DNA of 64,000 bases from VXPQ01 sp965223485 (GTDB taxonomy: Bacteria; Bacteroidota; Rhodothermia; Rhodothermales; VXPQ01), in contig OZ244993.1 in the NCBI GenBank assembly GCA_965223485.1, forward strand, positions 1,364,001-1,428,000, written 5' to 3'. This document shows, in pieces, positions 54,027 through 63,200 of the stretch. A program made the position numbers and the translations under genes. Below the pieces are notes generated by a model that saw only the letters and a program-made list of their open reading frames with translations, searched no databases and was not told the DNA's origin. Position 1 is the first letter of the stretch. Every line of letters starts with the position of its first letter.

Positions 54027-54488
54027 CTACCCGGATCCGCTTCCATCCGGATGCCCGATATGCACGATATCCAGTCCGCCCCACTCCCGTTCGAGATATT
54101 CCGCGATGAGCCGGCGGTGGCAATGGTGGGGCCGGTCTTCGCTGCATAGCAGACAGCCGTCGCGTATGACTTCCTCCGGGATCGTTTCCTCGATTCTCCG
54201 TTCCCGCATCAGTTCCAGAAACAGGGCTTCGTACGTTTCCCAGCCGATTCGTTTTTTCCGGTAATCGCTCAATATCTCCTGCGTGGGGGCCAACTGCGGA
54301 AGGTGCGCATATTCCATTCCGCAGAGTTCGCGGAGGAAATACGCAAGGTCGTCCTGCTTGGCGAAGCCGGAAAGCTGCGAGGAGTTTTTGAGTCGTATGT
54401 CGACGATGCGCCGGGCGCCCGACTCCCTGAGAAGATCGAAAAAGCGTCTGGCGGATTTTCTGGTGAACCCTATGGTGTATACCTTCAT
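54027..54488 (-). CDS. DUF488-family protein
   Basis: 153 residues: MKVYTIGFTRKSARRFFDLL, IVDIRLKNSSQLSGFAKQDD and the Cys/His block LLCSEDRPHHCHRRLIAEYL that define DUF488. ATGA-coupled to the second DUF488 gene upstream (54485-54488). Biochemical role unknown. Confidence 0.85.
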   Translation of the reverse strand: MKVYTIGFTRKSARRFFDLLRESGARRIVDIRLKNSSQLSGFAKQDDLAYFLRELCGMEYAHLPQLAPTQEILSDYRKKRIGWETYEALFLELMRERRIEETIPEEVIRDGCLLCSEDRPHHCHRRLIAEYLEREWGGLDIVHIGHPDGSGSG

Positions 54489-55132
54489 GCTTTCTGGCCC
54501 GCGACCTGTGCGTCGTTCGAAAAGGAAGAAGCGGACGGCGTTTTGTTTTTGTATGCGATGCGTTCGGTTTGTTTCGTTATCGCCCTCGCGATGCGTTCGT
54601 CGCGGGGCCCGAACAGGTCTTCCTGCCTGGGGTCGTCATGCAGGGTCAGCAGCCGGTCCATGGCGGCGGCATGGGTCTCCAGTTCGCCGTCCGCCAAGAT
54701 GTGTTCGACGGCGACGCCTTGCGCCTGGAGCGCTTGCGCCACGAGCAGGGTGCGGTGACATTCCAGCGGTTCTTTTTCCGAACACATGAGCGCCACGCGG
54801 CGTCCGGTCATATCCCGTACGATCCGCTCGAGTCCTCTCTGGAACGATAGAGTTTTACGTACCCGATCATAGCGGACTTGCCCGTTTTCGTAGCACGATG
54901 CGTCGTCCGGGCGCCCGCCCAATTCCCTTCCCAGGAACGCGTATTCGATCCCGCATGCGGCGAGACGGTTCGCCAGCGCTTCGCGGTTGAACTGCGGATT
55001 GAAGCGGCTGTACGGAGACGAACGGACATCCGCCACTTCCGTTACGCCGTGGCGTTGCAGCAATGCGACGAACGCTTCGCTGTCGTGCGTGGAATGGCCG
55101 ATGGTGAGAACCGATGCGCCGGCTGCGTTCAT
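54485..55132 (-). CDS. DUF488-family protein with repeat-derived C-terminal extension
   Basis: 215 residues from ATG 55132: VLTIGHSTHDSEAFVALLQR, VADVRSSPYSRFNPQFNR, LGRELGGRPDD and the block LMCSEKEPLECHRTLLVAQA. The last ~35 residues (RAITKQTERIAYKNK and beyond) are encoded by the 55-bp dispersed repeat and following DNA and are not part of the family. Overlaps the DUF5131 gene stop (ATGA 55129-55132). Confidence 0.85.
   Translation of the reverse strand: MNAAGASVLTIGHSTHDSEAFVALLQRHGVTEVADVRSSPYSRFNPQFNREALANRLAACGIEYAFLGRELGGRPDDASCYENGQVRYDRVRKTLSFQRGLERIVRDMTGRRVALMCSEKEPLECHRTLLVAQALQAQGVAVEHILADGELETHAAAMDRLLTLHDDPRQEDLFGPRDERIARAITKQTERIAYKNKTPSASSFSNDAQVAGQKA
54541..54595 (-). repeat. 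55-bp dispersed repeat, copy 2
   Basis: Differs from 44303-44357 at one position; forms the C-terminal coding end of the DUF488 gene. Confidence 0.85.
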
Positions 55133-55935
55133 GTTTTCGTTTCTGGCAGGTCTCCGGAAAAATCGGAAGGCGCTCCCACGGCTTGCAACGGCATCTCCAA
55201 CACCCGGTCGCACACCATGTCCGGGTACTCCTGCCACTGGCATCCGTCGAGGGTATTGCCGCCAGCTTTGGGAGTACGGCCTCCCCACTGCTTGAAGAAG
55301 AAAGCGACCCGCTGCGATAGGCACTGGTCGCGCAGGGAACGCGCCCATTCCGCCTCCATGGGGCGCGCGCCCGGTCCGCTTTCGCCCCCGACGATAACCC
55401 AGTGAATTCCTTCCAGATCGACATCGCCTGTCGGACCCAGCAGCGGCTCGAAGGAAACGAAACGCATGGAAGCATTCGTCTGCTTCAGGTGCCGCAACCG
55501 CGTCATCGCAGCGGAATCTTCAATGGATACGCCCAGCCAGATATGAGAAGGCACGGGTTTTTTCCCATAATGCTTCCCGACGAAATCGCGCATCAAAGAA
55601 CTGCGCTTGGTAAGAATCTGATAGATGTGCCAGTCGGCCCGCTCCATCGTATCGAATACCTGCCGGATGTACTCGTCGGGTATCTCCTTATGAAACAGGT
55701 CGCTCATCGAATTCACGAAGATGAGCTGAGGCCGCCTCCAGTGCAGAGGCTGCTTTATGCGCTCAGGCCGCAGGGTCAGGTCGAAACCGGGTTCGAAAGG
55801 ATGGCCCTCGACCCCGCGAAAACGCTCGGAAAACCGTTCGGCGTAGCACCGATCGCATCCGGCGCTGACCTTCGTGCAGCCCGTAACCCGGTTCCAGGTG
55901 CTGTTCGTCCACTCGATGGCGCTTTTCAGAGACAT
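55129..55935 (-). CDS. DUF5131 (phage Gp37/Gp68-like) protein with Cys cluster motif
   Basis: 268 residues from ATG 55935 (MSLKSAIEWTNSTWNRVTGC). The motif CTKVSAGCDRCYAE (~20-33) gives the CxxxxxxCxxC spacing of this family; LIFVNSMSDLFHKEIPD and HWVIVGGESGPGARPM are also diagnostic. Radical-SAM-like fold is suspected for the family, role unknown. First gene of a DUF5131-DUF488-DUF488 operon. A C-terminal fragment of a paralogue is at 58823. Confidence 0.85.
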   Translation of the reverse strand: MSLKSAIEWTNSTWNRVTGCTKVSAGCDRCYAERFSERFRGVEGHPFEPGFDLTLRPERIKQPLHWRRPQLIFVNSMSDLFHKEIPDEYIRQVFDTMERADWHIYQILTKRSSLMRDFVGKHYGKKPVPSHIWLGVSIEDSAAMTRLRHLKQTNASMRFVSFEPLLGPTGDVDLEGIHWVIVGGESGPGARPMEAEWARSLRDQCLSQRVAFFFKQWGGRTPKAGGNTLDGCQWQEYPDMVCDRVLEMPLQAVGAPSDFSGDLPETKT

Positions 55936-56093
55936 GCGGTTCTTTTCAGAATCAGTCGAGAGGTAAGCGATTGCGTACGATTCCGATGGATACAACAAAT
56001 ATATGTACAATGCACATATATTACAAAGTTTCGGAAAAATGATCTGTTTCGGGCAGTATTAACGACTGCGTGAAGGCCCGGCACGCTGGCTCT

Positions 56094-56219
56094 GTCTCCT
56101 CTTTAGAGCCGCCTCCGGCATATGCTTTCCTGTCGTCTCGGACAGGCCCCCTTCTCCCGAAACCTTGCATTCAGCCGAAGGTTAACCTTGCATTCAGCCG
56201 ATGTCCAACCCGGTTTTCT
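56094..56219. repeat. 126-bp dispersed repeat, copy 2
   Basis: Same length and order as 50383-50508; begins GTCTCCTCTTTAGAGCCGCC. Ends 10 bp from the stop of the VIT/VWA gene. Confidence 0.85.
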
Positions 56220-56229
56220 ATCCATCCCC

Positions 56230-58371
56230 CTATCCCCCTTCCGGATCGAACTTCCTGAAGTACGCCCCGAATGCGTCGCTATCCACTCCCTTGAGCAGAC
56301 TCCGCCGTACTCTGTTCGCATGACGTTCGTTTGATCCGCCCCATTCCGTGTTGTGCTCCACGGCCCATGCTGCAACGAGGGCAATGGCCACTTGGATAGG
56401 ATTGATTCCCCATTTTGCAGCGGTCTCCCGGATGTCCTTGTGATCCGCAAGAGCCCGGATAGAGGCGGCTACGGTGGGTTCCAGGCCATTCAGGTTGCAC
56501 GCGGCCAATGCGCTTCCTTCTTTTTTCCAGTCGATCCAGTAGGTGACGAGGTACAGGTTTTCGGCCTGGCGAGTGCGCTGTTCTTCCTTTTCCGCTTCGG
56601 GGATGTCCGAGGGCGGAGGCGTAAGGTCGCAGGCTGCTTCCGGGCGGGGTAGCAATATTTTGTCTTCTTCCACTATGTGCATTAACCTTCCCGCGAACTT
56701 CTCCGAAGGATCAGGAGCGTACGCCACCATGTCCCCGTATGCCGCCATTCCCCCGGCGGTCCGCGGCGTGGGCAGGTCTACCTTGCGGGTTACGGGCAGT
56801 CCTTCCTGCACAGGCCCCTCTTCATCCACCAGCACGAGGCTGGTGAGATGCGTGACGAGGCTTTCCCCGACGGCCAGTTTGCGGGCCGCGGCTTCGGACA
56901 GGGAGGGCAGCGCCAGACTTGCCGCGTACGCTGCAACCCCCTCGGACAGCGTGTCGCGCTCCGGAGCCGCTTTGGCCGGTTCGCCGCTCCATGCCGCGCT
57001 CATGCGGACATTGCCCCGGATTGCGCACACCGATTCGGGAAGCTCTCCTCCGGCGGGCGTTTCCTGCTCCTGGGTCATCCGTTTCGTCCGCATGCCTTGC
57101 AGGGCGGCGTGCAGGGCGCTATCGACATCCGCCCCGAAACCGAAATGGATGTCGCCCCCCGTGAGCGCCGCGAGATGGCCTACGTTGGCTTCCAGGCTGT
57201 CCTCGCCCACCAGCACGACGAATACTCTGCGTCCTTCCTGCGCAAGGCGGTGTACGTCGAGGGCGTAGCTCTTCCCGTCCGTGACGAGCAGCACGTCGCC
57301 CGGGTCGGTTTCTGCAAAGACCTGGTCGAGGGCGCCGCCGATTTCCGTGCCTCCACAAGGCGGCGTAAGCTTTTCGATCGCTTTTGCGAACGCTCCGGGC
57401 GAAGCCGCAAGGCCCCTGTCCACCGGATTGCATGAGTTGTCGAATTCCCAGAGGCTGATGCGGTCCGTCTCCCGAAGTTCTTCGGTCAGGGCGCGCAGTC
57501 CATTCCGGACCGCTTCATGCTTGGAAACGTACTGCCCCGAATCGCCTTCGCACCGCGACGACATGGAGCCCGAATGATCCACCAGCACGGCCGCATGGAC
57601 GGGTCCCTTTCCTGCTTCAACCTCGTCGATGTGCAGGGATACGTTCCGGCCGTCCCAGGCTTTGCTTTTCAGCGCGCCGGGCTTCCATCCCTCCACCTCT
57701 ATATCTATAGGGGCGTTCGCCGGCGCCTCGCCCGCAAGAACCCCATCCCGTGAAGCGCGGAGCGCCCCGGTCGCAAGGCGGATCGCACCCGCGTCGTGAC
57801 GGATACGCAGAGAGACGTTCTTCAGTCCTTTTCCATGGGTCAGTTCGTCCGTTTCAGGGAGGGGGGCTATGCCGTAGACGTCGCCCACCGTCATGGGAAT
57901 GCGAAGCCGCCCGCAGGAAGCGGCTGCACTGCGCAGGGTGTCCGCCCAGCGGGTCGTCACCTCGATCGTGCCCCCCGGCGCCAGATTCCCCACGGAAAGC
58001 GCATGCACCCCGCGCAGGAGTTCCTCGTGGAGTACGGCGGTTTTTCCTTCGCTTACCGCCTCCTCGTAGGTTTCCCGCGCTTCCTCCCGCGCCTGGGCGA
58101 TTCCCTTGAGGATCCGACTGTCGATCTTCGCCGTCAGGCCAAAAAATGCGGCATGGACGGGCACGGGCAGGCTGAGGAGCGCCTCGATAGCCGCCGCCTC
58201 GTCGTTACGGAAAGTTCTCTTCGTTTCCACGACGGCCAGCCCGCCGGTCAACGTGACGCCGATGTCCATGGCGACAAGCGCTACCGGGTGCGCTCCGGCC
58301 TCCTCGCGGGCCTCGTTTACGAGCGCTGCGATGGGATCGATCATTCTTTGTGCTGTTAGTCCTATAGTCAT
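56230..58371 (-). CDS. VIT and von Willebrand factor A domain protein
   Basis: 713 residues from ATG 58371. The N-terminal ~200 form a VIT domain (VALVAMDIGVTLTGGLAVVE ... REEARETYEEAVSEGKTAVL). The VWA domain follows with the metal-ion site AAVLVDHSGSMSSR (DxSxS complete) and DVLLVTDGKSYAL. The C-terminal ~200 residues are helical and charged. No signal peptide, so probably cytoplasmic, unlike inter-alpha-trypsin relatives. Overlaps the MerR gene stop (ATGA). The longer open frame to 58794 lies antisense or out of frame within merR. Confidence 0.85.
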   Translation of the reverse strand: MTIGLTAQRMIDPIAALVNEAREEAGAHPVALVAMDIGVTLTGGLAVVETKRTFRNDEAAAIEALLSLPVPVHAAFFGLTAKIDSRILKGIAQAREEARETYEEAVSEGKTAVLHEELLRGVHALSVGNLAPGGTIEVTTRWADTLRSAAASCGRLRIPMTVGDVYGIAPLPETDELTHGKGLKNVSLRIRHDAGAIRLATGALRASRDGVLAGEAPANAPIDIEVEGWKPGALKSKAWDGRNVSLHIDEVEAGKGPVHAAVLVDHSGSMSSRCEGDSGQYVSKHEAVRNGLRALTEELRETDRISLWEFDNSCNPVDRGLAASPGAFAKAIEKLTPPCGGTEIGGALDQVFAETDPGDVLLVTDGKSYALDVHRLAQEGRRVFVVLVGEDSLEANVGHLAALTGGDIHFGFGADVDSALHAALQGMRTKRMTQEQETPAGGELPESVCAIRGNVRMSAAWSGEPAKAAPERDTLSEGVAAYAASLALPSLSEAAARKLAVGESLVTHLTSLVLVDEEGPVQEGLPVTRKVDLPTPRTAGGMAAYGDMVAYAPDPSEKFAGRLMHIVEEDKILLPRPEAACDLTPPPSDIPEAEKEEQRTRQAENLYLVTYWIDWKKEGSALAACNLNGLEPTVAASIRALADHKDIRETAAKWGINPIQVAIALVAAWAVEHNTEWGGSNERHANRVRRSLLKGVDSDAFGAYFRKFDPEGG

Positions 58372-58739
58372 TTTCTTTCTCGTTTTGGGGTGCATGCGTA
58401 TTTCTTCTCGAGAATCTTCCGCAAAAGGTCGTCGAGGCGTTCCACGAGCGGTTCGACCTCCATACCGGAGGCATGCAAGTCCGGCGCCACGACGAGCGTA
58501 ATGCCGTCCGCCACCGGAAACGGCACGCCTTCCCGGGCCTTGAGCAGCACGCGGATGGCCGCCGGCGGGAAGCCGAGTTCTTTGAGGCGCACGTACCGCC
58601 GGATAGCGGTCGTATGCTCTTCTCCGTATTCTGCATAGGTCCGTCCGCCCGCGGGGGGAGGCATGAAGCCCTCGGCGATCAGGTATCTGATCTGCCTCGG
58701 GGTGAGGCCCGTGCGCTCGGATAGTTGCTTCATGTTCAT
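58368..58739 (-). CDS. MerR-family transcriptional regulator
   Basis: 123 residues: the helix-turn-helix MKQLSERTGLTPRQIRYLIA and the wing EGFMPPPAGGRTYAEYG are standard MerR; the C-terminal ~50 residues form the dimerisation helix with no Cys metal site. Probably regulates itself and the VIT/VWA gene. Confidence 0.85.
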   Translation of the reverse strand: MNMKQLSERTGLTPRQIRYLIAEGFMPPPAGGRTYAEYGEEHTTAIRRYVRLKELGFPPAAIRVLLKAREGVPFPVADGITLVVAPDLHASGMEVEPLVERLDDLLRKILEKKYACTPKRERK

Positions 58740-58822
58740 GGCTGTACGGGGGATTGCGATTTATTATGACAAATAATATGTCAAAAGAAAACAAGAGTCA
58801 ACCCCCGCACGGAAAAAAGTGG

Positions 58823-59050
58823 ATGGGGGAGGGGGATGGCGCGGCGTTGCGCGATCAGTGCCGGGCGCAACGGGTCGCCTTCTTCTTCAATCAGTGGGGA
58901 GGCCGTACTCCCAGGGCTGGCGGCAACACTCTTGACGGCTGCCGGTAGCAGGAGTACCCGGATATGGTGTACGACCGGGTGTTGAAGAGGCCGCTGCAGG
59001 CTGCCGGAGCGCCGGTAGAGGGTATGAAAGAACCGGCGGAAGATTACTAA
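58823..59050 (+). pseudogene. DUF5131 gene fragment with internal stop
   Basis: GAALRDQCRAQRVAFFFNQW then GGRTPRAGGNTLDGCR, TAG at 58946, then QEYPDMVYDRVLKRPLQAAG: the last ~70 residues of a DUF5131 protein, paralogous to 55129-55935, where the stop replaces a Trp. 5' portion missing. Confidence 0.8.
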
Positions 59051-59087
59051 ACTACTTCACTTAGAGCACTGCGAACATCCTGTGTTG

Positions 59088-59876
59088 TTACGTATTCCAT
59101 ACGATGGGGCGCCGGATATTAGTTCCGGGGATATTATCCGGTAACAGACATCCCCTAAGCATGCTTGTGCGCATATGCCTTGTGCCTGTGGCGTGTTTAG
59201 TTAGATCCTCAGCAACCCTTTTTCCTATCTGGGGAGACATAACATATACTGGTTTACCCCGTTCTTCAATAACCATCTTAATAGGTTCCATAAGATCTGA
59301 GTCATTTGATATAATGATTGCCATATCGAACAAATCCTTCCAGGCATCATTTAATAGATGACATGCAATGTTTACATCCGTACGTTTTTCTTCTGGTTTG
59401 GATGCTTTGACACTTAATGCCTTTGGGGCATTGGCGAAACCTTCATCTTCCAATCTAAGCCTGACCGGTAAAATGCGACTATTAACTTCATAGTCTCCAG
59501 TGACAAGTCGGATATTTTCATCTAAACATCCGCCTTCATCATCAACTCTTACTATGTTAGTATTTGCAATGGGGATATTTACTAACTTTGCCGTGAAGGG
59601 TCTATAGCGAAATGATCCGTAATGTATTTCTATTTTGTCTTGATTCGCGGGCAAAAATTTCAAAGCCCTTATATATTTTTTTTGCCTATTCCTGAGCCTG
59701 CCCTTTACCAATGATGTAAAATACCGGACAAGATCTATATTGTAATCGTTTTGAGGAAAAAATTCCCAGGCCGTTTTCTGAGATAACTTTACAAGATCAA
59801 GCCATTTGTACTCAGGCCTGTCCTTGAGTGCGCCATAATACAGATTGAACCCGTCAATATAAACACGTATATTCAT
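59088..59876 (-). CDS. NYN-domain protein (LabA/DUF88-like), predicted RNase
   Basis: 262 residues from ATG 59876. The PIN-like NYN fold shows MNIRVYIDGFNLYYGALKD at the start, KRTDVNIACHLLNDA mid-way and FDMAIIISNDSDLMEPIKMV, together the acidic metal-binding site. The tail (ATGTRHMRTSMLRG) is positively charged. A strong hairpin lies in its leader. Likely an RNA-cleaving enzyme; target unknown. Confidence 0.88.
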   Translation of the reverse strand: MNIRVYIDGFNLYYGALKDRPEYKWLDLVKLSQKTAWEFFPQNDYNIDLVRYFTSLVKGRLRNRQKKYIRALKFLPANQDKIEIHYGSFRYRPFTAKLVNIPIANTNIVRVDDEGGCLDENIRLVTGDYEVNSRILPVRLRLEDEGFANAPKALSVKASKPEEKRTDVNIACHLLNDAWKDLFDMAIIISNDSDLMEPIKMVIEERGKPVYVMSPQIGKRVAEDLTKHATGTRHMRTSMLRGCLLPDNIPGTNIRRPIVWNT

Positions 59877-59899
59877 GGCCTTTTTGTGTGCAAAAGCAG

Positions 59900-59935
59900 G
59901 GAGGCACCCTATCTGTCGAGAGACGGGGTGCCTCC
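59900..59935 (-). terminator. Leader hairpin before the NYN gene
   Basis: Perfect 10-bp stem GGAGGCACCC / GGGTGCCTCC with a 16-base loop, followed on the minus strand by CTGCTTTTG. Could be a terminator of upstream transcription, an attenuator, or an RNA target for the NYN protein. Confidence 0.55.
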
Positions 59936-60277
59936 AAGAACCGGTCCTTACATGCCGCAATGCCGCAATGCCGGTGGGTTGTATCGCTTGCCAAGGTAAC
60001 AACTCGGCGGAAAATAGTCAACGGACGCGGCCAAAAAAGTTTCACACTAGATACGGTCACGCTGTCATCTGCACGTCCGAAGGCGCTGCGCTCCGCAACA
60101 TCTCCATGAAAAAGAACCGTCACCCCTGGGAAACAACCGGGAGTTGGCAAGTTATGCCGTATTATCCCCCTTTGAAGCCTGAACAGCGATTATCCCACCG
60201 ACCCGCCCCCAGTCCACAGTTCATGCGGCGATGCAGTGCAACTTCAGTAGAAACGGTCCAGGCCCGGAAATTGCGAG
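59936..60277. other. Divergent intergenic region, nothing recognised
   Basis: About 340 bp between the leftward NYN gene and rightward nuclease/helicase gene; must hold promoters for both, none identified with confidence. Confidence 0.4.
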
Positions 60278-63200
60278 ATGAGATGGAATGGTAATCAAAT
60301 TCGGCTGTCGGCTTCCGATCTCATGCGGTTCACGGCGTGTCCGCACGCCGCACGCCTCGATCTCGCCTGGCTCCGGGGCGAAGACGAAGACCTTGTGCCG
60401 GTGGATGACAGCGAAGATACCGTCTTGCTCCGGCAGCACGGCGATCGGCACGAAATTGCGCATCTTGAGCACCTCGAGGCCGAGGGCAAGGATGTGACCC
60501 GTATCGAAACGGAAGGGGCGTCCTTCGGAGAGTCGCTAAAAGCCACCCGGGACGCCTTGACGGCCGGGCCGGACATTATCTTTCAGGGTGCGCTCGATAG
60601 CGGAATGTGGGGAGGATACGCGGACTTCCTGGAACGCGTGCCCGTTCCGTCGGACCTGGGGGCGTTTTCCTATGAGGTCGCGGATACCAAACTGAAGCGT
60701 AAGCCCGCTCCGGGCCACGTGCTTCAACTGGCGCTTTATTCGGATATGCTCGCTGCGGTCCAGGGACATGCGCCGGAGAAGGCGCACATCCAGCTCGGCA
60801 CGGGCGAGCGGGTTAGCTTTCGGTTGTCGGAATACTCCGAATATGCGCGTTTTGCGCGTGATCGCCTGGAGGATTTCGTCCGGAATCCTCCGCCAACTCG
60901 CCCCGTCCCGTGTTCGCTTTGCGATCTTTGTCGATGGCGGGACCATTGCGGCGATGCATGGCGGGAGGCAGACAGCCTCTACCTGACCGCAGGTATTATG
61001 AAGAGTCAGGTTGGCAAGATCGAAGCGGTGGGTGTCGACACCATGGCCGTGCTTGCCGGACGCGAGGACCGGGTGGGCAGGCTCGCCGATACTACGTTGG
61101 AGAAGCTGCGGACCCAGGCGGGGCTGCAACACGCCCGAAAGACGGGAGCGCCGACCTTTGCATTGCGGGAGCGTGTTCCGGGGAAAGGGTTCGATCTGAT
61201 GCCGCGTCCCGATCCCGGCGATTTGTTCTACGACATCGAAGGAGACCCGTTCTATTCCGAAGCGGGCTCCGAGGGGCTCGAATATCTCCATGGCGTGTGG
61301 GACCGTGAGGAATTCACTGCGCTGTGGTCGCACGATCTTGCGGAGGAAAAGGAAGCACTCGCTTCGCTGTTCGATCTTTTCGAAGAGCGCCTCCGGAGCC
61401 ATCCGAACGCGCACATCTACCACTACGCCACCTACGAGATCACCGCGTTGCGCAGGCTCGCCACGCGCCACGGGATCGGGGAGGCGCGGCTGGACCAGTG
61501 GCTGCGCGAGAGGCGGTTCGTGGACCTCTATGCCGTTGTGCGCGGAGGCGTCTTCGCTTCCGAGCCGTCCTACTCCCTCAAGGACCTGGAGGCTTTCTAC
61601 GATATGCCTCGCCAGGGGGAGGTGAAGACCGCCGGCGGCTCAATCGTCGCGTACGAGAAATGGCGGGACGCCGGCGACGCCGGGATACTCGACGAAATAG
61701 AGGAATACAACCGTATCGACTGTATCTCCACGGAGAGGATGCGCAACTGGCTGCTCGGGATACGCCCCGAGGGGCCCTGGCTCGAAATCGGCGAAGGCGA
61801 AACGGAAAGATCGGCGGCGCAGCAGGCCGAGCACGAAGCACTCTTGGATTTACTGAGCGCTTCCGGCTTGCCGGAAGAGCGACAGCGCATGCTCTATGAC
61901 CTCGGCGTGTTTCATTGGCGGGAGAGCAAGCCGCAAGCGTGGTCCGTCTTCGACTCCGCCGCAAAGGATTTCGAGGAGCTATGCGACGACATGGAATGCC
62001 TCGCCGGGCTGGTCGCGACCGGCGGGCACTACCCCGTGAAACGCTCCATCGGGCGCGAATACGGCTACCCGCCGCAGGAGACGAAATTGCGGGAGGGAAG
62101 CTCGGCGTTGTTTGTGAGGGATGACGGGTTTGTTTCGGTCGATATAACCCGACTGGACCGCAGCGAGCGCAGGATATGCTTGAAAATGGGCCCCTGTTGG
62201 GGTGTCGAACTTCCCGACCGGCTGGACCTTCTTCCCAACTTCGCCCTGAACCCGGGCGCGATACCGGGCGCCATATGGAAGGTCATAGCGGATCAATGCG
62301 GGCCTCGGTCGAACCGCGCGGCCGACGATCTCCTTTCGCGCAATCCTCCCCGTTTCCATGGTCCGTCGCCGCTTCCTCTGGATGAACACACAGAAGCGCT
62401 CGACGGCCTGATCGCGGCTGCGCGCGCGATGAACCGATCGGTTCTGCCGGTCCAGGGACCGCCCGGCACCGGCAAGACCTATGTGGCGGCGCGGGCGATC
62501 CTCGCGCTCGTCCGGGAAGGCAAGCGCGTTGCGGTATCCTCGAACAGTCACGCGGCTATACGCAACGTGCTTATGGGATGCGTCGATGCGCTGCGCACGG
62601 ACGAGACCGGCCTCACCGAGGACGACGTGCATATCGCCCACAAGATATCTTCGCGAGAGAGCGATCTCCCGGAAGAAGTCCGAAGGGCCATCTCCTGTGT
62701 AACCGGCAACAGCGCCGGCGCAATTTATTCCGCCGATGTCGTCGGGGGAACGGCATGGCTGTTTTCGAGGGATGAACTTGAGGGCGCGTTCGACTACCTA
62801 TTTGTCGACGAGGCCGGCCAGGTCTCGCTGGCCAATCTGGTCGCCATGTCCAATGCGGCCGACAACCTTGTCCTGATCGGGGATCCCCGTCAACTTCCGC
62901 AAGTCCTGCAGGGCGCCCATCCCCATCCGGCGAATCTGTCTTGTCTCGACTGGATGCTGGGCGAAGGCCGGAACGTCGATCCTGCACGCGGCATTTTCCT
63001 GCCCGAAACCTGGAGAATGCACCCCGATCTATGCCGATATATCTCGTCTCAGTTCTACGAAGATCGGTTGGAGAGCCATCCTTCGACTGCTCGTCAGTCT
63101 ATTGAGGCCCGGGGCCTGCCCCGCTGCGGCGCCTGGCGGGTTCCGGTTGCTCATGAAGGCCGCGCACAAAATTGTCCCGAGGAGGTAGAGGCGATCCGCG

